From the NCBI GenBank assembly GCA_012800625.1, contig JAAZIY010000214.1, positions 1 through 5,814 on the forward strand: a DNA stretch of 5,814 nt. The letters are read 5' to 3'. The stretch's first letter is position 1; each line of letters opens with the position of its first letter. A program made the translations under genes and the position numbers. Origin of the DNA: Lentisphaerota bacterium (GTDB lineage Bacteria; Verrucomicrobiota; Lentisphaeria; Oligosphaerales; Oligosphaeraceae). Of this stretch, positions 1 through 5,461 are shown piece by piece. The notes under the pieces are model-generated. The model had not been told where the DNA came from and did no database searches. It was given only the letters and a program-made list of their open reading frames with translations.

Positions 1-2
1 CC

Positions 3-52
3 GGCGCCCTGTAGGGGCGCCACTAACGGCCTTTCGGCGTTATGACTTTTTT
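3..52 (+). terminator. Two adjacent hairpins with T tract, possible terminator of an upstream gene
   Basis: A perfect 7-bp inverted repeat (GGCGCCC at 3-9, GGGCGCC at 15-21) encloses a 5-base loop. It is followed by a second hairpin, AACGGCC (25-31) against GGCGTT (36-41), with one bulged G and a TTTC loop. Six T residues (47-52) follow after a 5-base spacer. This could be an intrinsic terminator for a plus-strand gene lying left of the window, or structure in the leader of the gene at 106. The spacer between the second stem and the T tract is longer than usual, so the terminator reading is tentative. Confidence 0.3.
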
Positions 53-78
53 GGACGGGGTCTAAGATACACTTTAGT
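51..78 (+). promoter_or_regulatory. Weak sigma70-like promoter candidate for the gene at 106
   Basis: TTGGAC (51-56) and TTTAGT (73-78) are separated by 16 bases and match the -35 and -10 consensus at about 3 and 4 of 6 positions. An alternative -10, TAAGAT (63-68), has only a poor -35 upstream. The position would give a short leader ending in the ribosome binding site at 95-100. Support is weak and rests only on spacing and partial matches. Confidence 0.2.
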
Positions 79-94
79 TTTGTTTTCTCATGGT

Positions 95-100
95 GGAGGA
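95..100 (+). promoter_or_regulatory. Ribosome binding site of the deacetylase-like gene
   Basis: GGAGGA lies 5 bases before the ATG at 106. This is a near-consensus Shine-Dalgarno sequence and decides the start codon of the downstream gene. Confidence 0.8.
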
Positions 101-105
101 CAACT

Positions 106-1287
106 ATGCTCGAGATCAGCAATTTTCGTCAGGGTGCGGTTTTATCGCATTTTCACGGTCGCGAGAGTTCGGATTCACTCAGCGTCAGGGTAGAGGGCAT
201 TTGTGATCACGGCGGGCAGGTCTGGGTCAATGCCCAGCCTGCCACTTGTAGCGGGCGGCGTTTTTGGGCCGATGTTAGTTTGACTGAGAAGTTCAACCGC
301 ATCAAAGCGGTGGCCGCCGGCAGCCTGGGCGAATATGCCCATGAGATACAAGTGGTCTGGGATAAAAAATCCTTCAAACGATATAATTTCTATATTGACG
401 ACAATATATTTCTCTTCACCGACCTGGCCAAGCAGCGTCCCAAGAGCGCCTTCGATCATTTTTATCTCAAGCGCCTGCGCGAGATACACCGGCGCTGGGG
501 TCTGCGTTTAACGCTTAACTGCTTTTATCACAACGCACACCAGGAGTTTACCCTGGCCGAGATGCCCGACTGTTACAGGCAGGAGTTCATCGAGCAGTCC
601 GACTGGCTGAAATTCTCTTTTCATTCCTACAGCGAGTTTCCTGACCGTCCCTACGAGGAGGTTGAGCTGTCGCAGTTCTGCGCCGATTACGACTTGGTGC
701 GGGGGCATCTGCAGCGTATTTGCGGCGAGCAGAGCTTTATCGCCCCCATTAATGTTCACTGGGGCGCGCTACAGCCATCCTGCGCCGAGGAGTTTATCCG
801 CCGCGGCAGCCCCTGCTGTACTTGCACCATGCGTCCATTTATCTCCGGCGGGCCTAGCGCCGCCGGGCGCAAGGGGATGAAAAGCGACATTAGCCAGGTG
901 CAGCAAAGCAGCGACATCAGCCAGGGCGAATCTTTTGGGGCGGACTATTTTCACCGTCCCGAGGAGGACAGCTATCTGTTGCGCGAGCGCAAGTATTACA
1001 ATTTCGAGCTGGGCTGTTTTATTGCCCGCGGCATGATTTGCTGCAACCTGGTTGCCTTGGCCGACACTGCCGCCCGCGTGCAGAACCACTTTGATCTGGC
1101 CAGGGAGACCGGCAACGAGGTCTTTGGCGCCGCCAGTCACGAACAATATTCCTTCCCGTATTATGTCAACTACCTGCCCGACCATATGGACCGCATCGAG
1201 CTGGTTGCCCGCATGCTCCATGAGGCGGACTGCAAGGCGGTATTTTTCAGCGAGGGACTGCTGGGCAATAGCGCCTGGGAAAGCTAG
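106..1287 (+). CDS. Uncharacterised protein: Ig-like N-terminal domain plus polysaccharide-deacetylase-like barrel
   Basis: The 393-residue product starts at an ATG preceded by GGAGGA. Residues about 25-70 look like a small Ig/beta-sandwich domain, with the patterns VRVEG, VWVNAQ and an N-R-I-K-A stretch. From about residue 92 the protein resembles the glycoside hydrolase/deacetylase (NodB-like) beta/alpha barrel. YIDDN (96-100) sits at the end of a predicted strand where the family places its metal-binding aspartates, and SFHSYSEFPDRPY (171-183) carries a histidine. INVHWG (215-220) is a later strand, and HEQYSFPYY (345-353) precedes a final helix and strand near FFSEG. I recall unannotated bacterial proteins with the same DDN and FHSYSEFPD blocks, but know of no tested function. 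No signal peptide or membrane segment is visible, so it is predicted to be cytoplasmic. The NodB HxxxH motif is not clearly complete, so deacetylase activity is unproven. It converges on the fusion gene at 1421-2452. Confidence 0.72.
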   Translation: MLEISNFRQGAVLSHFHGRESSDSLSVRVEGICDHGGQVWVNAQPATCSGRRFWADVSLTEKFNRIKAVAAGSLGEYAHEIQVVWDKKSFKRYNFYIDDNIFLFTDLAKQRPKSAFDHFYLKRLREIHRRWGLRLTLNCFYHNAHQEFTLAEMPDCYRQEFIEQSDWLKFSFHSYSEFPDRPYEEVELSQFCADYDLVRGHLQRICGEQSFIAPINVHWGALQPSCAEEFIRRGSPCCTCTMRPFISGGPSAAGRKGMKSDISQVQQSSDISQGESFGADYFHRPEEDSYLLRERKYYNFELGCFIARGMICCNLVALADTAARVQNHFDLARETGNEVFGAASHEQYSFPYYVNYLPDHMDRIELVARMLHEADCKAVFFSEGLLGNSAWES

Positions 1288-1325
1288 CGGAAACAAAGAG
1301 GAAGCTGATTAAGCAGGTAAACTGC

Positions 1326-1360
1326 AATTGCAAAATTTCGAGCAATCTGAAATTTCAATT
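1326..1360. terminator. A/T-rich hairpin between convergent genes, possible weak bidirectional terminator
   Basis: AATTG (1326-1330) and AAATTTC (1333-1339) pair with GAAATTT (1349-1355) and CAATT (1356-1360). This gives a 12-bp stem with a 2-base bulge and a 9-base loop. It lies between two convergent coding regions, where a shared terminator is expected. The stem has very few G-C pairs and no long T run on either side, so it would be a weak intrinsic terminator at best. Confidence 0.33.
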
Positions 1361-1374
1361 TTAGACGAAGATGA

Positions 1375-1414
1375 CTTGGTGTGGCTTAGTGTGCCTTAGT
1401 GTGTCTTGGTGTCC
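1375..1414 (+). repeat. Four-copy 10-bp tandem repeat, CTTNGTGTNN family (locus A)
   Basis: Four uninterrupted decamers follow each other with an exact 10-base period: CTTGGTGTGG (1375), CTTAGTGTGC (1385), CTTAGTGTGT (1395) and CTTGGTGTCC (1405). The core CTT-R-GTGT is invariant, and only the fourth base and the last two vary. The array ends 6 bases before the stop codon of the minus-strand fusion gene, in the convergent gap. Related units occur at 4102-4156 and 5299-5308 in the same orientation. No open reading frame accounts for it. The function is unknown. Confidence 0.8.
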
Positions 1415-1420
1415 TAAAAA

Positions 1421-2452
1421 TCAATACCAGTGCAACGCTTCTTCCCTGAAATTGCTTCTCGGCTCTTTATGTTCCTGCGGCCAGCCCAAGGTAATGCCTA
1501 GCACCGGGATAATATTTTTGGGCAGTTTAAACATATTTTGCACTGCAATTATGCGATCCTGGCGCGGGTGTATGCCCAGGCAACAGGCTCCCAGCCCGAA
1601 GGCAGTGATGGCCAACAGGATATTTTGCGCCGCCAGGGAACAGTCCTGTAACATAAAGGACTCGGCCTGGTCATGAGCCTTGTCGATGTCGCCGCAGACG
1701 ACAATCGTGGCGGCGGCATTTGCCAGGAAGGCGCCAGCCGGCAGCAGGCCGGCAAGCTCGTGCTTACGGGCCTCATCCTGCACGATGACGAATTCCCAGG
1801 GGTTTCTGGCTCTGGCCGAGGGCGCCGCCATGCCCGCCTTGATTAGCTCCCGCAAAGTCTCCTGGGCTACGGCCTCGGCGCTGAATTTGCGGATGCTGCG
1901 CCGGCTGTAGAGCAGGGCGAGAGCCGGATCGAGCTGCTCGGGCCAGTCCGCACCAGGCTTGACACTGCTCATGGCCTTGATGCGTTCAAGCAGCGAGCTG
2001 CTCGAATAGTTCTCGACGAAAGGAATAAACTTGATCTGGGCATTGATTGATTTCAGTACGGCGTACTCCTCGCGGTTCAAGCTGTCTTCACAATAATCAC
2101 CGCCCTTGACATAGATGTCGGGACTAGCCAAGGAGATCGCCTCGCTGGCTCGGTCGCCACTAAAAACGCATACGGCGCTGACCGCCTGCAATGAGGCCAG
2201 CATAAAGGCGCGGTCCTCTGCGCTGAGCAAAGGGCGCTCTCTTCCTTTAAGCCGGCGCACTGAGGCGTCGTCGTTGATGCAGACCAGCAGCTCGCCCAGA
2301 AGCGCGGCCTCCTGCAAATACTGCAGATGCCCGCGGTGCAGCAGGTCAAATACCCCATTGGTGAACACTAGCTTGCCGGACTTGGACGCGCGCGCCTGAC
2401 GCCAGGCACCCAAGTTCTCGAGGCTGATGATTTTTTCCTGCGGATTCAACAT
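1421..2452 (-). CDS. Fusion protein: RfaE2/HldE-C-type adenylyltransferase domain + nitroreductase domain
   Basis: The 343-residue product begins at an ATG with a good ribosome binding site. Residues about 27-158 form a cytidylyltransferase-fold domain of the RfaE2 (HldE C-terminal) family. Its marks are TNGVFDLLHRGH (31-42), with the HxGH nucleotide-binding motif, then VRRLKG (65-70), SAEDRA (77-82) and YVKGGDY (114-120). In that family the reaction is D-glycero-beta-D-manno-heptose 1-phosphate + ATP to ADP-heptose. The usual Cys after TNG is Val here. After a short linker, residues about 176-343 form an FMN-dependent nitroreductase domain: SRRSIRKF (183-190), PSARARNPWEF (211-221), QDCSLAAQN (269-277) and GLGACCLGIHP (286-296), ending in FREEALHWY. 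No HldE kinase domain is present. The gene lies 15 bases after glgA and is probably cotranscribed. Both domains are clear; the exact sugar and the electron acceptor are not. Confidence 0.88.
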   Translation of the reverse strand: MLNPQEKIISLENLGAWRQARASKSGKLVFTNGVFDLLHRGHLQYLQEAALLGELLVCINDDASVRRLKGRERPLLSAEDRAFMLASLQAVSAVCVFSGDRASEAISLASPDIYVKGGDYCEDSLNREEYAVLKSINAQIKFIPFVENYSSSSLLERIKAMSSVKPGADWPEQLDPALALLYSRRSIRKFSAEAVAQETLRELIKAGMAAPSARARNPWEFVIVQDEARKHELAGLLPAGAFLANAAATIVVCGDIDKAHDQAESFMLQDCSLAAQNILLAITAFGLGACCLGIHPRQDRIIAVQNMFKLPKNIIPVLGITLGWPQEHKEPRSNFREEALHWY

Positions 2453-2457
2453 TTTTT

Positions 2458-2463
2458 CACCTC
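2458..2463 (-). promoter_or_regulatory. Ribosome binding site of the fusion gene
   Basis: On the minus strand GAGGTG lies 5 bases before the ATG at 2452. It falls inside the 15-base gap after the glgA stop, so the fusion gene has its own translation signal on what is probably a shared transcript. Confidence 0.75.
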
Positions 2464-2467
2464 TGGT

Positions 2468-4000
2468 TTATTGCTGCCACTGCACCAGGGGTCTTTCGAG
2501 CATTTGCTCGTACACCCCGATATATGCGTCAGCGGTGTTGGCATGGTTGAAGCTGGCTTTTGCCTCTCCCATAATACGCTGTATTTGCCGGTTTTTCAAC
2601 TCCTGGTCTTGTTGATAGAAGCTCATGGCCTCTTCAATGGCCCAGTGCAGTCCTTCGGAATCATAGAACTTGAAGACGAAGCCGTTGCCTTGGTTTCGCT
2701 CTGCCTCCAGGTGACTGACCGTGTCATGCAGTCCGCCGGTGTCATGCACTATGGGCAGCGCACCGTAGAGCGGTCCTATCATCTGCGGCAGGCCGCAGGG
2801 TTCGAAGCGCGAGGGCATTAGGATGAAATCGGCGGCGGCGAAGCCCAGGCGGGAAAGCTCGTCGTTGAAATCCATGACCGCGATATGGTTCTGCAGGCCG
2901 TGATGGTCGGCAATGCCCTTGAAGACGGATTGATATTCCCCGTTGGCGACAAAGGCGAACTGCGGTTGCTGCGGCCAAAACTGGTCTATTACTTTGTAGA
3001 GTATATTTGAGAGCAGCTCGGGTCCCTTCTGCACCGGGTCTAGTCGTGATGGCCAGAAGAATAGCGGGGAGGCGGGGTTGGCATGCAGCCCGGTCGCTTT
3101 TTGGAAAGCGATTTTATTTCGCCATTTTTTATCCGGCATGTTTTCGCGGTTGAAATTCACGCTTAGCGCCTGGTCGGTTTCGGGGTCGTTGTCCGGGTCT
3201 GGCGCATTTAGTATTCCTTTGGCGCAGCCAGCGTAGTATTTATTTGCCAGCTCTTGCTTGATGCAGGCCGGTACGAATGCGTCGTGCAGGCCCTCGACTA
3301 TTTCTCTGAGGAAGGTAGGACTGACCGTGTTGATAAAGTGTGCCGCGAAGATGCCGCTGGTGAGCAGGTCCACCGGGTTAGCTGCGCGCGACTCCTCATA
3401 GCGTTGCGGCTCGCGCTCGAAGTACAGGTTTTTCCAAAAGTATGCCGCGTCCACGCCGGTGTTTTCTATTTGTTCCAGGCTGGTTTTCTGGGTATGTATA
3501 TTGTGCACGGTGAACAGGCTGGGTATGCCCATTTGGCGGGCGTAACTGGGGATAAGGCCAGTCATCCAGTCGTTGCAGTGTATGAGGTCCGGACGCACTC
3601 TGGGGATGATATTGTTGATTATTTCGCGCTGAAACACCAGGCTTATCTTCATACTCTCGCCATGATAACCGGAGTAAACCCGGTCGCGATAGAAAAATAT
3701 GCGGTCCTGGGCGAAGTGCAGGCGCTCCTGGCTCAGACGGCTCTGGTAGTTCTGTCTCTTTGACTCGAAGTGGTCAGGCGAATCAAAGTTGAAGATGCGC
3801 CGGTAATACGGCATGGCCACGTGCACATCTGCGCCCATCTCGAAGAGGGCGGCAACCAGGGAGGCGGAGACGTCGGCCAGCCCGCCGGCCTTGGCCGAGA
3901 GACCGGCAGCCAGGCTGCTCATCTTCTGCGGCAAATAAGTGATCTCGGGAGTGACTATCAGTATCTTGGGGTTCTTGCCCTTTCTGTTTCTTTTGCGCAT
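2468..4000 (-). CDS. glgA: Glycogen/starch synthase, ADP-glucose type (GT5)
   Basis: The 510-residue product transfers glucose from ADP-glucose to the non-reducing end of an alpha-1,4-glucan in the cytoplasm. The N-terminal Rossmann domain has ILIVTPE (13-19) and KAGGLADVS (37-45), the KxGGL nucleotide-sugar motif, then HCNDW (141-145) and TVHNIH (164-169). The C-terminal domain has RLDPVQKG (319-326), with the conserved Arg and Lys, then MPSRFEPCGLPQM (395-407), with the catalytic-site Glu, and DTGGLHDTV (420-428). The length is close to that of typical bacterial GlgA (about 480-500). Divergent points are a longer segment before KxGGL, NAPDP (265-269) where NGID or NGVD is usual, and PQM in place of TQL after EPCGL. 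These suggest a distinct GlgA subfamily. The ATG at 4000 is supported by AAGGGG upstream. It is the likely first gene of a two-gene unit with the fusion gene. No glgB or glgC is visible in the window. Confidence 0.93.
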   Translation of the reverse strand: MRKRNRKGKNPKILIVTPEITYLPQKMSSLAAGLSAKAGGLADVSASLVAALFEMGADVHVAMPYYRRIFNFDSPDHFESKRQNYQSRLSQERLHFAQDRIFFYRDRVYSGYHGESMKISLVFQREIINNIIPRVRPDLIHCNDWMTGLIPSYARQMGIPSLFTVHNIHTQKTSLEQIENTGVDAAYFWKNLYFEREPQRYEESRAANPVDLLTSGIFAAHFINTVSPTFLREIVEGLHDAFVPACIKQELANKYYAGCAKGILNAPDPDNDPETDQALSVNFNRENMPDKKWRNKIAFQKATGLHANPASPLFFWPSRLDPVQKGPELLSNILYKVIDQFWPQQPQFAFVANGEYQSVFKGIADHHGLQNHIAVMDFNDELSRLGFAAADFILMPSRFEPCGLPQMIGPLYGALPIVHDTGGLHDTVSHLEAERNQGNGFVFKFYDSEGLHWAIEEAMSFYQQDQELKNRQIQRIMGEAKASFNHANTADAYIGVYEQMLERPLVQWQQ

Positions 4001-4005
4001 ATTAG

Positions 4006-4011
4006 CCCCTT
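4006..4011 (-). promoter_or_regulatory. Ribosome binding site of glgA
   Basis: On the minus strand AAGGGG lies 5 bases before the ATG at 4000, which supports that start over internal methionines such as residue 27. Confidence 0.65.
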
Positions 4012-4101
4012 GTTAAAAATACCGAGCCAAAGCTTAAAAATCTGTAGTGAATTAGACCGCGTCATCCTGCAACAGAGGCCTGTCCGCTTAATCGGCTTCC
4101 T

Positions 4102-4156
4102 CTTAGTGTGCCTTTGTGTGTCTTCGTGTCCTCCCCCTTCGTGTACCTTAGCAGTT
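4102..4156 (+). repeat. CTTNGTGTNN decamer repeat array (locus B)
   Basis: Three contiguous decamers are present, CTTAGTGTGC (4102), CTTTGTGTGT (4112) and CTTCGTGTCC (4122). After a 5-base C-rich interruption come CTTCGTGTAC (4137) and a degenerate CTTAGCAGTT (4147). They belong to the same family and orientation as the array at 1375-1414. The array sits between argC and glgA, about 30-85 bases beyond the argC stop and about 100 bases upstream of the glgA start. The rest of 4001-4185 shows no gene and no convincing promoter. Confidence 0.72.
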
Positions 4157-4185
4157 CCAGGCTTTTTGCAGGGGCGGGGGGGGAT

Positions 4186-5214
4186 TTAACGCAGTCCGCA
4201 GTCTTCTGGCCAGCCGGCCATGATATTGAGGTTCTGCAGTGCCTGTCCTGCGGCGCCCTTGCTGAGGTTGTCAACGGCGCTGGAAAGTATGACTTTGCCG
4301 GTATGCGGGTCATATGCGCAGCCGATTTCGCAGTAGTTGGTCATGGTCACATTTTTAGTGTCGGCCAGCTCGCCTTTGCCTAGCACTCTGACAAAAGGCT
4401 CGTTTTGATATGCTTGCTGCAGGCATTCAAGCGCCTGCTCGCCGGCCTTTTCATTTTTGGCCTGCATCAGGATGGTTGAGTGTATGCCGCGATTGACCGG
4501 CACCAGATGCGGCAGGAAATTGATATGCAGCTCTTTGACACCGGCGGCCAAAGCCAGTTCCTGCTCGATTTCCGGCAGATGGCGATGCCCGGTGATGGCG
4601 TATGGCCTCAGGCTTTCATTGCATTCCGGGAAAAGGAATGGGGCTGCCAGCTTGCGTCCGGCTCCGGTAACCCCGCTCATACTGAATGCCTCTATGCCTC
4701 CGGTTTCCACCAGTGCGACTTTTAGCAAAGGCAGGGTGGGCAGCAATACGCTGGTCGGGTAGCATCCGGGGCAGGCCACCAGGCGGGCCTGGCGTATGTC
4801 TTGGCGGTAATACTCGGGCAGGCCATAGACCGCCTCTTGCAGCAGTTCCGGGGCGGGGTGTTCGCTCTGGTAATAGCGGGCATATTTTTCCAGGCTACGC
4901 AGACGGAAATCGGCGCTGATGTCAATCACCTTAAGCCCGCGTTGCAAAAGTGGCGCGGCATACTCGTTGGCCAGGCCATGCGGCAATGCCAAAAACGCCA
5001 GGTCGGCCTGGGCGGCGATTTGGTCCACATCGGGCTGTATGAAACGCAGTTGGCATTCGCGATAGCGCGGGAAGACCGCGCCGGCCGGCTTGCCGGCCTC
5101 CTGACGCGAAGTAATGCAGGTTAGCTCCAGGTTGGGATGAGCCAGCAGCAGGCGCAGTAGCTCTTCTCCGGAGTAGCCTGAGGCGCCAACTATGGCAACG
5201 CGTAGCTTGTGCAT
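4186..5214 (-). CDS. argC: N-acetyl-gamma-glutamyl-phosphate reductase
   Basis: The 342-residue product catalyses the NADPH-dependent reduction of N-acetyl-glutamyl 5-phosphate to the semialdehyde, the third step of arginine (ornithine) synthesis, in the cytoplasm. The NADP-binding Rossmann motif is VAIVGASGYSGEEL (6-19). ALPHG (76-80) and DISADFRL (98-105) follow. ACPGCYPT (147-154) holds the nucleophilic cysteine C151. SGVTGAGR (180-187) and GHRHLPEI (209-216) carry substrate-site residues, including the catalytic His. VDNLSKGAAGQA (314-325) is the conserved C-terminal block. The length matches the family (about 340-350) and all key residues are present. It lies downstream of rpsI in the same direction but beyond a strong terminator, so it probably has its own promoter in 5215-5387. 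No other arg gene is visible. Confidence 0.96.
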   Translation of the reverse strand: MHKLRVAIVGASGYSGEELLRLLLAHPNLELTCITSRQEAGKPAGAVFPRYRECQLRFIQPDVDQIAAQADLAFLALPHGLANEYAAPLLQRGLKVIDISADFRLRSLEKYARYYQSEHPAPELLQEAVYGLPEYYRQDIRQARLVACPGCYPTSVLLPTLPLLKVALVETGGIEAFSMSGVTGAGRKLAAPFLFPECNESLRPYAITGHRHLPEIEQELALAAGVKELHINFLPHLVPVNRGIHSTILMQAKNEKAGEQALECLQQAYQNEPFVRVLGKGELADTKNVTMTNYCEIGCAYDPHTGKVILSSAVDNLSKGAAGQALQNLNIMAGWPEDCGLR

Positions 5215-5222
5215 GGTGAATA

Positions 5223-5227
5223 CCTTT
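5223..5227 (-). promoter_or_regulatory. Ribosome binding site of argC
   Basis: On the minus strand AAAGG lies 8 bases before the ATG at 5214. The Rossmann motif begins at residue 6, which is normal for ArgC and agrees with this start. Confidence 0.6.
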
Positions 5228-5234
5228 CTGTTTC

Positions 5235-5249
5235 CAGTTTACTGAACTG
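5235..5249. promoter_or_regulatory. Short inverted repeat just upstream of argC, possible operator
   Basis: CAGTT (5235-5239) and AACTG (5245-5249) form a symmetric pair around a 5-base centre, 20 bases upstream of the argC start. A TTGAAA hexamer on the minus strand at 5256-5261 could be a -35 element, but no good -10 lies at the right distance. It does not resemble an ArgR box. This is a low-confidence candidate only. Confidence 0.2.
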
Positions 5250-5279
5250 TGGGCTTTTCAAGACCCAGCTAAAAACAAA

Positions 5280-5348
5280 GCCTAAAAACCTGGTCTGCCT
5301 TCGTGTCTAAAGTCCTTCCAAGCAAGCTTTTTAGACAGGGCTTTAGGC
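5280..5348 (-). other. Candidate structured RNA leader upstream of argC
   Basis: On the minus strand GCCTAAAGCCCTG (5348 to 5336) can pair with CAGGTTTTTAGGC (5292 to 5280), with one mismatch and one G-U pair. Inside this stem TCTAAA (5335 to 5330) pairs with TTTAGA (5311 to 5306) around an 18-base loop. The structure lies 66 bases upstream of the argC start and after the rpsI terminator, so it could be the 5' leader of the argC mRNA. A decamer of the CTTNGTGTNN family (5299-5308) is embedded in it. No known riboswitch class was recognised. Confidence 0.38.
5299..5308 (+). repeat. Single CTTNGTGTNN decamer (locus C)
   Basis: CTTCGTGTCT matches the unit of the arrays at 1375-1414 and 4102-4156 in the same orientation. 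The TAAA that follows resembles the end of locus A, where the last unit is also followed by TAAA. One copy alone could be chance; its presence in the third intergenic gap is what makes it notable. Confidence 0.4.
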
Positions 5349-5350
5349 GG

Positions 5351-5362
5351 ACTGGCGCCAGT
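5351..5362. repeat. Perfect 12-bp palindrome
   Basis: ACTGGCGCCAGT is its own reverse complement, with no loop, and lies between the rpsI terminator and the candidate argC leader. It is of a size suitable for a dimeric regulator's binding site, and its position near where an argC promoter should be is suggestive. No matching regulator is known from the window. Confidence 0.5.
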
Positions 5363-5386
5363 TTTGGCACCCGTCTTTTTTGCGGG

Positions 5387-5435
5387 CAAAAAAAAGCCGG
5401 ACCTGCGTCAAGGAGGCTAGAACGCAAGTCCGGCT
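5387..5435 (-). terminator. Rho-independent terminator of rpsI
   Basis: On the minus strand a 14-bp stem, AGCCGGACTTGCGT (5435 to 5422) against ACGCAGGTCCGGCT (5408 to 5395), with a single U-G wobble, encloses a 13-base loop. It is followed directly by a run of eight T residues (5394-5388 plus the end of the stem). It begins 26 bases after the rpsI stop. On the plus strand the stem has a C-A mismatch and is followed by a G run instead of T, so termination acts on the minus-strand transcript only. Confidence 0.92.
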
Positions 5436-5461
5436 GGGGGGGAAATGTATGGCAAGGCGGC

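Noticed and set aside
769..1296. 175-codon open frame on the minus strand inside the deacetylase-like gene
   Set aside because: Antisense to a gene with a strong ribosome binding site and family motifs. Its composition is that of a shadow frame.
1421..1972. Separate nitroreductase gene starting at the internal Met (residue 161) of the fusion
   Set aside because: Only AAGG 2 bases before that ATG is present, too close for a good ribosome binding site, and the frame is continuous with the upstream domain. A true fusion is the simpler reading, though internal initiation cannot be excluded.
1985..2005. Imperfect palindrome around AGCAGCGAGCTGCT
   Set aside because: It lies in the coding sequence for a Ser/Leu-rich stretch at the end of the adenylyltransferase domain and is explained by codon use.
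3254..3763. 169-codon open frame on the plus strand inside glgA
   Set aside because: Lies antisense within a clearly conserved glgA. It has no ribosome binding site and no recognisable domain, so it is a shadow frame.
4130..4183. C-rich and G-rich runs as a terminator stem for argC
   Set aside because: Only about 5 bp pair over a long loop and no T run follows on the minus strand, so this is not a convincing terminator.
5215..5280. ArgR-type operator upstream of argC
   Set aside because: No AT-rich box with the TGAAT/ATTCA symmetry was found. Only a short CAGTT/AACTG inverted repeat is present.
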